The notes below the pieces were generated by a model. It had not been told where the DNA came from and made no database searches. It was given only the letters and a program-made list of their open reading frames with translations. Source: Lachnospiraceae bacterium (lineage in GTDB: Bacteria; Bacillota; Clostridia; Lachnospirales; Lachnospiraceae). Taken from it: a stretch of 64,000 bases of DNA. Each line of letters starts with the position of its first letter. Within the stretch, counting starts at the first letter, position 1. The stretch lies in contig JAFWWB010000004.1 in NCBI GenBank assembly GCA_017518185.1, positions 176,916-240,915 on the forward strand, given 5' to 3'. The position numbers and the translations under genes were made by a program. Shown here piece after piece: positions 9,024 to 17,708 of this stretch.

Positions 9024-9881
9024 TTACAGCATCTCCTTTATCTCATCTATCTCAAAGGAATAGTCCTTATTGCAGAAATCGCAGTGAAGTGTGACAGGCC
9101 TGTTTTCCGCGATGAGGGATTCCAGCTCGCTTCGGCCGAGGGACAAAAGCGCTTTCACCACACGCTCACGGTCACAGGTACATTTATAGGACAGCTCAAT
9201 GCTGTCTTCTTTTTTTATGTCGCCGAGTATCTCGCGCATCATGTATTCGGGAGAGGCTTCACGGGTGAAGTAGTCCGTGACGGAGCGCACCTTTGAAAGA
9301 GCCTCTTCAAGGGCGTCGAGGGTTGCCTCGGAAGCGTGGGGCAGCAGCTGTATGATAAAACCGCCTGCATGGGCAACGCTCAGGTCACGGTCCACCAGAA
9401 CGCCGAGGCCTACTGATGACGGTGTCTGCTCGCTTGCTGCGAAATAATAGGTGATATCGTCTCCGAGCTCCCCGGAAACCAGAGGGGTGGTACCGCTGTA
9501 GGGCTCCTTAAGGCCCTGGTCGCGGATCACCGTGAGGGTTCCTGCGCCTATGGCGCCGCCCACATCCAGATGACCGTTTTCCTTCAGCGGCAGCTCCACC
9601 AGAGGGTCATACATGAGACCGCGCACATGGCCTGCCGTATCGGCTGAAACCGTAAGCTGCCGTATGGGACCGGAGCCGTCTACCTTGAGGGTCAGCAGGT
9701 CTCCGTCATTTTTGTAAAGCGCCCCCATCATGGCGCCTGCGGTGAGTAGACGTCCAAGGGCTGCCGTACAGACCGGGGTGGTGCCGTGTATGCGCCTGGC
9801 CTCCTCCACCGTATCCTTTGAATATGCTGCAAGAAAGCGGACTTCGCTCCCGAAGGCGGTGCCGCGGATCATCGTGTCCAT
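9024..9881 (-). CDS. hslO: Redox-regulated chaperone Hsp33
   Basis: Hsp33 is a cytoplasmic holdase that is switched on by oxidation. The 285-residue length is normal. The C-terminal zinc/redox switch is intact: CTC followed 30-odd residues later by CDFC, within YKCTCDRERV and HCDFCNKDY. The N-terminal blocks RGTAFGSEVR and the GAMMGALYK segment are also family-like. The start has AGGAG seven bases upstream of ATG. It is transcribed divergently from the PEP/pyruvate-binding gene from a promoter that overlaps that gene's promoter. Confidence 0.95.
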   Translation of the reverse strand: MDTMIRGTAFGSEVRFLAAYSKDTVEEARRIHGTTPVCTAALGRLLTAGAMMGALYKNDGDLLTLKVDGSGPIRQLTVSADTAGHVRGLMYDPLVELPLKENGHLDVGGAIGAGTLTVIRDQGLKEPYSGTTPLVSGELGDDITYYFAASEQTPSSVGLGVLVDRDLSVAHAGGFIIQLLPHASEATLDALEEALSKVRSVTDYFTREASPEYMMREILGDIKKEDSIELSYKCTCDRERVVKALLSLGRSELESLIAENRPVTLHCDFCNKDYSFEIDEIKEML

Positions 9882-9937
9882 TCAGGTACTCCTGTTTTCT
9901 CATGATTAAGGACTGAGAGATGCCGTCCTCATCCGGG

Positions 9938-9966
9938 ATTATAGCAAAAAATATCGGCATTGTCAT
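9938..9966 (-). promoter_or_regulatory. hslO promoter
   Basis: On the minus strand: -35 ATGACA (bases 9966-9961), 17-bp spacer, -10 TATAAT (9943-9938) with an upstream TGC extension. The -35 box uses the same bases as the + strand -35 at 9960-9965. Confidence 0.65.
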
Positions 9967-9988
9967 GCAGAAAAAGCTGTGCTATAAT
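9960..9988 (+). promoter_or_regulatory. Promoter of the PEP/pyruvate-binding gene
   Basis: TTGTCA (9960-9965), 17-bp spacer ending in TGTGC, and consensus TATAAT (9983-9988). Transcription should begin near 9995, giving a leader of about 67 bases to the ATG at 10062. Confidence 0.75.
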
Positions 9989-10061
9989 ACTGCTGAAAGA
10001 GGCAAAGGCGCCCGCACAGGTGCTTTTGTCTTTTCTTTTTGTCCCGGGAAAGGAGGGTCCT

Positions 10062-12641
10062 ATGGCAGCTTTTGACAGAGTGTTATCCGGTATACCGCAG
10101 ATGGATGAGCATTTCGACAACATCCGTCTGGGTGATAATGTGGTCTGGCGTGTGGATGATCTGAAGCAGTTCCGGCTCTTTGTGGAGCCCTATGTGGAGC
10201 AGGCCATCAAAGACGGGCGGAATCTCACCTATTTCCGCTTTGCTGCCCACGAACCCCTGCTGGAACCTCGTGAAGGCCTTAAGATAATAGAGGTGGAGCT
10301 CAATCACCGTTTTGAGAATTTCACCGTGGAGATACATGAGCATATCCGCAGGGAAGGCAGGGATGCTTTCTATGTGTTTGACTGCCTTTCGGAACTGCAG
10401 ACCGCCTGGGCGACGGACCTAATGATGGGGAACTTTTTCCAGGTGACCTGTCCCTATCTGTTCATACTGGATACGGTGGCATTTTTCCCTCTTATCAGGG
10501 GCAAGCATTCCTTTCACGCCATTGCAAAGATAAGGGATACCACCCAGCTTTTCATAGATGTTTATGCGGACAGCGAGAACGTGTACGTGAGGCCGGATAA
10601 GGTCTGGAACCGCTATTCGGAGACCATGTTTCTTCCGCATCTCTATGTTCCCGGAACGGGAGAATTCAGGCCCATACTTGACGGCGTTATGGCCAGTCAT
10701 TTTTACCAGGTGCTGGGTGACAATGCGGCGTCCCCTGACCGCGGGAACATGGACAGCTGGGACAGATTCTTCAATACCACTGAGCTTATGTTTGAAAACG
10801 GCATGGATGTTACGGAAGCATGCGGCCGCATGTGCAACATCATGATGAGCAGGGATGAGCGGATGAGAACGATGATCCGGAAGAACTTCAGACCCAGGGA
10901 TTATTTCACCATACGCAAACGCATGATAGGAACGGGCATGATAGGCGGAAAGGCCTGCGGAATGTTGCTGGCAAGGAAGATCATAGAGAATAAATGTCCG
11001 GAGATATACCGTAAGCTGGAGCCTCATGATTCTTTCTACATCGGTTCCGACGTGTTCTATTCCTTTATAGTTGAGAATAAATTCTGGGATCTCAGGATAA
11101 GGCAGCGAAGCGAGGAGGAATACTTTACCGTTGCGGATGAATTTGCGGAAAAGCTTCTGTCCGGACGTTTTTCACGGGATATGGAGGAACAGTTCGTTAA
11201 ACTCCTGGAGTATTACGGACAGGATCCCATAATCGTAAGGTCGAGTTCCATACTGGAGGACGGTTTCGGAAATGCCTTTGCGGGAAAGTATGAATCAGTA
11301 TTCTGTTCTAATTCAGGGGATATGGACCGGAGGCTGGAGGAACTGGAAAATGCGGTGCGCACCGTATATGCCAGCACAATGAGCAGATCGGCGCTGGATT
11401 ACAGAAGCCGCCGCGGCCTGCAGGCAAGGGACGAGCAGATGGCGCTTTTAGTTCAGAGAGTGTCCGGTTCCTATTACGGTGAATACTATATGCCCTGTGT
11501 GGCAGGTGTCGGTTATTCTTACAGCCCATACCGTTTCATGGAAGGGCTGGATCCAAATGCCGGGATGCTGAGACTCGTGATGGGACTTGGAACCTCGGCC
11601 GTGGACAGGACGGAAGGCTCCTATCCGAGGCTTGTGAACCTGGATAAGCCAAAGGCCACTACAGCAAGGAATTCCCAGGAGAAGCATAAGTTTTCCCAGA
11701 GAAGGCTGGAGCTTATGAACCGCGCTGCGGGGGAACTGCAGCAGCTCGATCCCGATAAGGTAAAGCCTTTCCTTCCGGCTTACATGAAGAAGCTATTGTT
11801 CGAACACGATTTTGATACGGAGAGGATGTTCTACGAAAGAGGCCAGTCGAGGGATATAGAATTTGTTTCCTGCCAGGGGATCGTTGCGAAGGAAGATCTT
11901 ATGAAGCAGATGTCCGGTCTTCTTTCCGCCATCCAGAAGGAATACGACTATCCCGTGGACACGGAGTTTACCATCAATCTTTCAGAAGACGGGGACTATG
12001 TCATAAACCTGCTGCAGTGCAGGCCCCTGCAGGTTTATCAGGATTCGGAAGAGGCTGAGATTCCTGAGGACGTGGACAGTGATAAGATCCTTTTTGAATG
12101 CATGGGTTCGTCCATGGGATTATCGCGCTCCGAAAAGCTGGATATGATAGTCCTTGTGGATCCGGTGCTGTACTATAAAATGCCCTATAAGGAAAAATAC
12201 AGGGTAGGCCAGGCGGTGGGCAGCGTTAACTGGGCAATGCGCGGAAAGGATAAGAAGCTGCTTCTTATGACACCGGGAAGGATAGGGACTTCATCACCTG
12301 AACTTGGAGTGCCTGCACTGTTTTCAGATATAAGCGAGTTCGAAGCGATATGCGAGATCTCGGATTCGAGAGCGGGTTATAATCCCGAGCTTTCCTACGG
12401 AAGCCATTTCTTCCAGGATCTGGTGGAAGCCGGTATACTCTACAATGCGATATTCGAAAATGAAAAGACCAAAACCTACAGACCGGAAATGCTGGAGGGA
12501 TATGAAAACCGGCTCTGTGAGATCGACCCGAAGCTGGAGGACCTTAAAGATATCGTAAAGCTCATAGATGTTTCGTCTGAGGATTTCAGACTCTGTAACG
12601 ATATGAAAAAAGAAAGGATATTGTGCTATTGCAACAGGTGA
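10062..12641 (+). CDS. PEP/pyruvate-binding domain protein (PPDK N-terminal-like)
   Basis: An 859-residue protein with the ATP-grasp-like PEP/pyruvate-binding domain of PEP synthase and pyruvate phosphate dikinase. The signature stretch DPIIVRSSSILEDGFGNAFA is present near residue 390, and MIGGKACGMLLARK lies near 295. I see no central phosphohistidine (swivelling) domain and no C-terminal TIM-barrel, so it is not a complete PPDK or PEP synthase. The N-terminal 250 residues are family-specific and unassigned. The start at 10062 is chosen because AGGAGG lies just upstream; the frame is open further, to a codon at 9960, but that lies in the promoter. nadE follows after seven bases. A phosphotransfer or nucleotide-dependent regulatory role is possible but unproven. 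Confidence 0.85.
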   Translation: MAAFDRVLSGIPQMDEHFDNIRLGDNVVWRVDDLKQFRLFVEPYVEQAIKDGRNLTYFRFAAHEPLLEPREGLKIIEVELNHRFENFTVEIHEHIRREGRDAFYVFDCLSELQTAWATDLMMGNFFQVTCPYLFILDTVAFFPLIRGKHSFHAIAKIRDTTQLFIDVYADSENVYVRPDKVWNRYSETMFLPHLYVPGTGEFRPILDGVMASHFYQVLGDNAASPDRGNMDSWDRFFNTTELMFENGMDVTEACGRMCNIMMSRDERMRTMIRKNFRPRDYFTIRKRMIGTGMIGGKACGMLLARKIIENKCPEIYRKLEPHDSFYIGSDVFYSFIVENKFWDLRIRQRSEEEYFTVADEFAEKLLSGRFSRDMEEQFVKLLEYYGQDPIIVRSSSILEDGFGNAFAGKYESVFCSNSGDMDRRLEELENAVRTVYASTMSRSALDYRSRRGLQARDEQMALLVQRVSGSYYGEYYMPCVAGVGYSYSPYRFMEGLDPNAGMLRLVMGLGTSAVDRTEGSYPRLVNLDKPKATTARNSQEKHKFSQRRLELMNRAAGELQQLDPDKVKPFLPAYMKKLLFEHDFDTERMFYERGQSRDIEFVSCQGIVAKEDLMKQMSGLLSAIQKEYDYPVDTEFTINLSEDGDYVINLLQCRPLQVYQDSEEAEIPEDVDSDKILFECMGSSMGLSRSEKLDMIVLVDPVLYYKMPYKEKYRVGQAVGSVNWAMRGKDKKLLLMTPGRIGTSSPELGVPALFSDISEFEAICEISDSRAGYNPELSYGSHFFQDLVEAGILYNAIFENEKTKTYRPEMLEGYENRLCEIDPKLEDLKDIVKLIDVSSEDFRLCNDMKKERILCYCNR

Positions 12642-12648
12642 GGTCATC

Positions 12649-14595
12649 ATGAAAAACAATCTTATCCGGCTCGCAGCGGCTTCTCCGGAATTAAGAGTCG
12701 CTGATGTTTCTTACAATACTGAGCAGATCATCAAAATGATCACTGCCGCCGGAGACGCGGGACTTATAGTCTTTCCGGAGCTGTGCATTACGGGTTATAC
12801 CTGCGCCGATCTTTTCCTGAGCGACCTGCTTCTCAATGAATCCGAAAAGGCGCTTATGGAGATCGCTGAGAGCACAAAAAATACGGGGGTGACGGCGGTC
12901 GTGGGTCTGCCCTTCCGTTTTGAAAACCATCTCTATAACTGCGCAGCGGTGCTTTCACAGGGAAAGGTGAAGGCGCTGGTCCCCAAAAGCTATCTGCCGA
13001 ATTATTCGGAATTCTATGAATGCCGCTGGTTTGTTTCCGGGAAAGAGCTTAGGGGGAAAAGTGTGATAACGGAGGGAGAGGAGATCCCTTTCGGGACTGA
13101 TGTACTTGCGGAGGATACAACGACCGGAGCGGTTCTCGGAGCAGAGCTCTGTGAGGATCTCTGGGTTCCCGACAAGCCGAGTACCCATGCCGCGCTGGCA
13201 GGGGCAAACCTTATCGCAAATCTTTCCGCATCGGATGAGCTCATCGGAAAGGAAGAGTACAGAAAACAGCTGGTGGCCCAGCAGAGCGGAGCCTGCTACT
13301 GCGCCTATGTCTATGCTTCAGCGGGAAGCTGTGAGAGCAGCACTGACCTTGTATTCTCCGGGCACAGCATCATCGCGCAGAACGGAAGCGTATATGCGGA
13401 GAGTATTTTCCCTGAAACGGGTTCCTGTATATATGCCCTTGCGGATCTTGGCTGCATAATGCATGACAGAAGACGTCAGAATACCTTTGAGAACGGAGCT
13501 TCGCCGGAGTACCGCAGAGTGAAGGTGCGCATTCAGGCCGCCGGAGCGGACGAAGCGGATATGGCAGGGCTGGCGGATATATTGAAGGAGTATGACTATC
13601 CCGTCGGGAGAAATCCTTTCGTACCACGGGATGATGATGCACGTGATGCCCGCTGCCGCAGGATACTGCAGATACAGGCAAAGGGGCTTGCCACAAGAGT
13701 GCGTGCCTCGGGGATACGCAACCTGGTCATAGGCATCTCCGGTGGTTTGGATTCCACCCTGGCGCTCCTGGTCTGTGCAGAGGCAAAAAAGCTGATCTCT
13801 GAGATACGGATCATCGCTTACACCATGCCTAACGAGGGAAACACCACAAAGCTTACCCACGATAATGCGGACCGTCTCATGGAGCTGCTGGCCGATGAGT
13901 CTTACGAGGTGCCCATACGTGAGGGTGTGGAGCTTCATCTTGGGCAGCTTGGCCATGAGCCCGGATATATGGGAGAAGGGGATGTAACCTATGAAAATGC
14001 CCAGGCCAGGATGCGGACCTATATCCTGATGGACGCTGCGAATATGAAAAACGGCCTGGTGGTGGGAACAGGAGATCTTTCCGAATTGGCTCTCGGCTGG
14101 TGTACCTATAACGGCGACCATATGTCGATGTATGCGGTAAATGCTTCCGTGCCTAAGACACTGGTGAAATTCATCTGCAGGGCATATGCGGATTACTGCG
14201 GAAATGAGGAACTGAAGGAAGTGCTGCTGTCCATCTGCGACACGCCCATTTCTCCGGAGCTCACGCCCAGCAGCGGCGGAAAGATCGCACAGAAAACCGA
14301 AGAAAAGATCGGAAAGTACGATCTGAACGATTTTTTCCTGTTTTATACGTTGAGGTACGGTTTCGAACCTTCCAGAACGGCGGCCTATGCGCTGAGGGCG
14401 TATCCGGAGCTGACAAAAGAAGAAGTCTGCACAGCCGCGGGGAATTTCTTCCGGCGTTTCTTTACACAGCAGTTTAAGAGGAGCTGCCTGCCTGACGGTC
14501 CAAAGGTGGGTTCCGTCACGCTTTCACCAAGGGGAGACTGGCGCATGCCAAGCGATGCCTCTATGGTCTTGTGGATGAATGATGTACTTTTTTAA
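12649..14595 (+). CDS. nadE: NAD+ synthase, glutamine-hydrolysing
   Basis: Glutamine-dependent NAD+ synthetase (EC 6.3.5.1) makes NAD+ from deamido-NAD+, ATP and glutamine. The 648-residue protein has an N-terminal nitrilase-type glutaminase domain with its Glu in FPELCITGY, Lys in VPKSYLPNYSEFYE and Cys in GAELCEDLWVP. The C-terminal synthetase domain carries the ATP-pyrophosphatase P-loop ISGGLDSTLALLV near residue 365. Domain order and length match two-domain NadE. It starts seven bases after the PEP/pyruvate-binding gene, probably co-transcribed, and its 3' end overlaps the convergent diguanylate cyclase gene by 35 bases. Cytoplasmic. Confidence 0.95.
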   Translation: MKNNLIRLAAASPELRVADVSYNTEQIIKMITAAGDAGLIVFPELCITGYTCADLFLSDLLLNESEKALMEIAESTKNTGVTAVVGLPFRFENHLYNCAAVLSQGKVKALVPKSYLPNYSEFYECRWFVSGKELRGKSVITEGEEIPFGTDVLAEDTTTGAVLGAELCEDLWVPDKPSTHAALAGANLIANLSASDELIGKEEYRKQLVAQQSGACYCAYVYASAGSCESSTDLVFSGHSIIAQNGSVYAESIFPETGSCIYALADLGCIMHDRRRQNTFENGASPEYRRVKVRIQAAGADEADMAGLADILKEYDYPVGRNPFVPRDDDARDARCRRILQIQAKGLATRVRASGIRNLVIGISGGLDSTLALLVCAEAKKLISEIRIIAYTMPNEGNTTKLTHDNADRLMELLADESYEVPIREGVELHLGQLGHEPGYMGEGDVTYENAQARMRTYILMDAANMKNGLVVGTGDLSELALGWCTYNGDHMSMYAVNASVPKTLVKFICRAYADYCGNEELKEVLLSICDTPISPELTPSSGGKIAQKTEEKIGKYDLNDFFLFYTLRYGFEPSRTAAYALRAYPELTKEEVCTAAGNFFRRFFTQQFKRSCLPDGPKVGSVTLSPRGDWRMPSDASMVLWMNDVLF

Positions 14596-16465
14596 GCTCA
14601 TACATCTGCTCATCAGCCTTTTTAAGAGCCTTCTCTATATTGAAGTTCTCGTCAAAGACGGCGGTATTCGCGCCGATACTGCCCATGACCCTGTATTCCT
14701 TGCCTGAGGTAGCGTTATAGTCTTCAAGAAAGCGGATGATATCGCTGATGATCTTATCTGTGTCCTGTTCCCCCAGGATCACGGCAAAGAGCTCGTCTCC
14801 GCCGAAGCGTACGCACAGGGAATCCGCGGGACAACAGCTTTTAAGGGCCCTGGCTGAAGTGGCGATCGCATTGTCACCTTCGGCGTGGCCGAAATTATCA
14901 TTGATATATTTGAGTCCGTCGAGATCGGACATGATGACGGTGACAGGCTGTCCGTATTTTTCCTTATCATTCTTTATCGCTTCAAAAGCGTTGTTGAAAC
15001 CGATACGGTTGTACAGCCCGGTAAGGGAATCCATTTTATACATGGCCTCGATCCGTTCGGTAAGATGCTTCTGATAGGTCATGTTAACGAATCCGCCCAC
15101 ACCCATACCTATGGTGTTGCTTATGTTGGCTGTGCGGGAGTAGTCGGTTATATCGTAGCCGTTATAAGCAAAGCATATGTAGCCCAGAGGCTTGTCCATG
15201 TAATCGATGGTATTGAAGATGAGCGGATAGCCCTTAAGCGAATTTTCTTTGAACCTTTCATTATCGGGACTGAGCAGCGTATCCTCAACTTCTCTTTCAA
15301 TGAGCCACGGAGCAGCTTTGGGATTATATACCAAAGACAGATCCGAAGGACGGATGCGTTCCTTCTTATCCTTAAAGAAGTACTCGTCAGTATTCAGTAT
15401 ACGTTTGTTGAGAATAAAAGAGACGTCTTCAACTATATCCTGATCGTTGATTATCAGTCTTTTAAGATGAGAGACCATTTCGTCCGGATCGCTGCTCATC
15501 TGCATACGGGTGGTCACCTCGTGCATGAGGTGGACATCGTCCTGATGCCTGTAAAATTTGTTATTAAAGCGGGCCAGCATGGAATGGTCGTAGCCGGAAA
15601 AAGAAGGCGCTCCCGTGGATTCGTTGGGCATGAGGGTGGGAAGGGCCAGGATCTTATCGTCGTTTATCTCTCCTCTTTCGATCTTATATATCATTTCCAC
15701 AGTTGCATCGGCTAGCTCGGGAGTGGTACAGCTCGCGGTGGTTATCTTCGGTGTGGTTATGAACACTTCGTCGTAACCGTCGAAACCGGTGACCATGCAG
15801 TCCCCGGGTATGGAATAACCGTGCTTGAGAAGGACGTCACAGACATTTATTGCCATGATATCATTTGCACATACGATGACATCCGGGATATGTCCCGAAG
15901 CGACCAGCTTTTCAGTGGCTTCGATAGCGGGCCTTGCCCAGAAATAGCCGTAGCTGAGCATAGAATCTTTATACTCTATTCCGTGACGGCCTATTACTTT
16001 CTTAAAGATCTCTATTCTCTCATCGGAAAAAGGGTTGTCCGGGATGCCGGCCATGATATGAGGTTTTTTTACATCCCTCATCTCAAAGATATGTTCAACG
16101 ACCTGCTCGAAGCCCGCGCCGTAATCGAACTTCAGGCTGGGCAGACCCTCGTATTCCCCGTCTACTATGATGACGGGCGTATCGTATTTTTTTGCGTTGT
16201 CGATGATCTGCAGGGACACCGTGTGGCACTTGATCTTTTCGTCCATTATAACTATCACGCTGGCGGATTCATAGGGGACTATATCAAAAACACTGGTCTC
16301 AGCCGAGATGTTATTGTCATCCCAGTACAGATCGGAGCTGATGGTAAAGATCAGCAGCATATGACCTTTTAGCCGCAGCGATTCATTCAGTTTCTCGATA
16401 TAATCGTGAACCTGAGGATCATATATCCTGGATGTACAAAGAACAACGATCTTTTTGTTCCTCAT
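14561..16465 (-). CDS. Diguanylate cyclase with LacI-type periplasmic-binding-like sensor
   Basis: A 634-residue signalling protein. Residues 1-290 look like the ligand-binding half of LacI/GalR regulators (KKIVVLCTSRIYDPQVH, VIVCANDIMAINVCDVLL, MVTGFDGYDE), but no helix-turn-helix precedes it. A middle linker/GAF-like region follows, then a GGDEF domain with KMDSLTGLYNRIGFNNAF and RFGGDELFAV near the C-terminus. The active loop reads GGDEL, and no RxxD inhibitory site is seen just before it. No membrane helix is visible, so the sensor domain would be cytoplasmic. The start at 16465 has GGGGGAG upstream; an ATG ten codons earlier lacks this. It is convergent and overlapping with nadE. It likely couples an intracellular sugar-like ligand to c-di-GMP levels. 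Confidence 0.88.
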   Translation of the reverse strand: MRNKKIVVLCTSRIYDPQVHDYIEKLNESLRLKGHMLLIFTISSDLYWDDNNISAETSVFDIVPYESASVIVIMDEKIKCHTVSLQIIDNAKKYDTPVIIVDGEYEGLPSLKFDYGAGFEQVVEHIFEMRDVKKPHIMAGIPDNPFSDERIEIFKKVIGRHGIEYKDSMLSYGYFWARPAIEATEKLVASGHIPDVIVCANDIMAINVCDVLLKHGYSIPGDCMVTGFDGYDEVFITTPKITTASCTTPELADATVEMIYKIERGEINDDKILALPTLMPNESTGAPSFSGYDHSMLARFNNKFYRHQDDVHLMHEVTTRMQMSSDPDEMVSHLKRLIINDQDIVEDVSFILNKRILNTDEYFFKDKKERIRPSDLSLVYNPKAAPWLIEREVEDTLLSPDNERFKENSLKGYPLIFNTIDYMDKPLGYICFAYNGYDITDYSRTANISNTIGMGVGGFVNMTYQKHLTERIEAMYKMDSLTGLYNRIGFNNAFEAIKNDKEKYGQPVTVIMSDLDGLKYINDNFGHAEGDNAIATSARALKSCCPADSLCVRFGGDELFAVILGEQDTDKIISDIIRFLEDYNATSGKEYRVMGSIGANTAVFDENFNIEKALKKADEQMYELKKVHHSSTRP

Positions 16466-16506
16466 TACAGTATCTCCCCCATACAGATAAAGCAATGCAA
16501 TTATGC

Positions 16507-16535
16507 ATTATATCAAAATAATAAGGAGCAATCAA
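16507..16535 (-). promoter_or_regulatory. Promoter of the diguanylate cyclase gene
   Basis: Minus strand: -35 TTGATT (16535-16530), 17-bp spacer, -10 TATAAT (16512-16507) with a TGA extension. The predicted leader to the ATG at 16465 is about 35 bases. Confidence 0.6.
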
Positions 16536-16555
16536 GTGAGAAAGCTTCGCTGACA

Positions 16556-16584
16556 TTGCAAAATCTGTACATATTTGAGATAAT
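16556..16584 (+). promoter_or_regulatory. Promoter of the DUF362 gene
   Basis: TTGCAA (16556-16561), 17-bp spacer ending in TGA, -10 GATAAT (16579-16584). The gene starts at 16621 behind GGGAGGTAAAGGAAG. Confidence 0.6.
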
Positions 16585-16620
16585 AGGTCTGTTATATCTA
16601 CAATTGGGAGGTAAAGGAAG

Positions 16621-17700
16621 ATGTCTGAGACCACTCAGCGGGACGGCAGTAAAAAAGGTCTGAAAAGATTTCTGACCGGTACTGCGGTGTTTATATTGCT
16701 TCTGGCGGCAGCCTGGGCAGCGTATACAGTCCATATGCGTTACGATATAGAGCCCCATGTTTCATATAACATAGAAGATACGGGTTCGGAGCCCGGGGAG
16801 GCTTCAGTTGTCTATATGACTAATGAGATAAGCCCCGAAGCCCTGATGAGGATATATGAAACTCTGGAGGTCCACCCTGAAGGGAAGGTGGCGGTCAAGC
16901 TTTCCACAGGAGAGGCCGGAAACCCCAATCATCTGGATCCGAAGCTGATAGAAGAGCTGGTACAGAGCGTTGACGGTACCATTGTTGAATGCAATACGGC
17001 CTATTCCGGTTCCAAACGGGCCGATACCGCAATGCACAGGCAGGTAGCAAAGGAGCATGGTTTTACCGATATAGCGGAGCTGGACATCATGGATGAGAAC
17101 GGCTACATCAGTATCCCTGTGGAAGGAGGCACGCATCTTAAGGAGAACTGGGTGGGGAAGAACCTGGCTGATTATGACTACGTACTGGTGCTCACCCATT
17201 TTAAAGGGCATCCCATGGCCGGATTCGGCGGCGCACTTAAGAATATCTCCATAGGCATAGCGTCCCGGGAGGGCAAGGTGAGGATCCACACCGGAGGGGT
17301 CTTTTCAAAGCCGCCTATAGATGTGGGCTCGATGCTCACGAATCAGGATGTTTTTACCGACAGCATGGCTGAGGCGGCCAAGTCGGTTTCGGATTACGAA
17401 GATCACGGTAATAATATCGTCTATATCAGCGTTATGAACAATATGTCCATAGACTGTGACTGTGTTTCCACGCCGACGGAGGTGGACATGAAGGATATAG
17501 GAATACTGGCCTCCACCGATCCCGTAGCGCTGGACCAGGCCTGCGTAGATCTGGTGTTCAAGGCAGAGGACGGACTTTCGCTGCAGCAGAGGATACTGGA
17601 AAAGAACGGTCTGAACATTCTCACCCATGCGGAGGAGATAGGTTTCGGAAACCGGGCTTACAGGCTGGTCAGCATAGATGCAGCGGACGCATCTGAATAA
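16621..17700 (+). CDS. Membrane-anchored DUF362 protein
   Basis: A 359-residue DUF362-family protein. Residues about 17-38 form one membrane helix (FLTGTAVFILLLAAAWAAY), so the rest should be extracytoplasmic. Family blocks include KVAVKLSTGE, LIEELVQSVDGTIVECNTAY, VLTHFKGHPMAGFGGALKN and ASTDPVALDQACVDLV. DUF362 proteins are often linked to iron-sulfur or redox functions, but no ferredoxin-type Cys cluster is seen here. GGGAGG upstream supports the start. The permease gene follows after eight bases and is probably co-transcribed. Function not known; role in redox or metal handling would be inference only. Confidence 0.85.
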   Translation: MSETTQRDGSKKGLKRFLTGTAVFILLLAAAWAAYTVHMRYDIEPHVSYNIEDTGSEPGEASVVYMTNEISPEALMRIYETLEVHPEGKVAVKLSTGEAGNPNHLDPKLIEELVQSVDGTIVECNTAYSGSKRADTAMHRQVAKEHGFTDIAELDIMDENGYISIPVEGGTHLKENWVGKNLADYDYVLVLTHFKGHPMAGFGGALKNISIGIASREGKVRIHTGGVFSKPPIDVGSMLTNQDVFTDSMAEAAKSVSDYEDHGNNIVYISVMNNMSIDCDCVSTPTEVDMKDIGILASTDPVALDQACVDLVFKAEDGLSLQQRILEKNGLNILTHAEEIGFGNRAYRLVSIDAADASE

Positions 17701-17708
17701 GGCGGGAA

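Noticed and set aside
9960-10061. N-terminal extension of the PEP/pyruvate-binding protein
   Set aside because: The frame is open, but the region contains the promoter, and a strong AGGAGG lies just before the ATG at 10062.
14561-16465. LacI-family transcription factor
   Set aside because: The ligand-binding half is present but there is no N-terminal helix-turn-helix and the C-terminus is a GGDEF domain.
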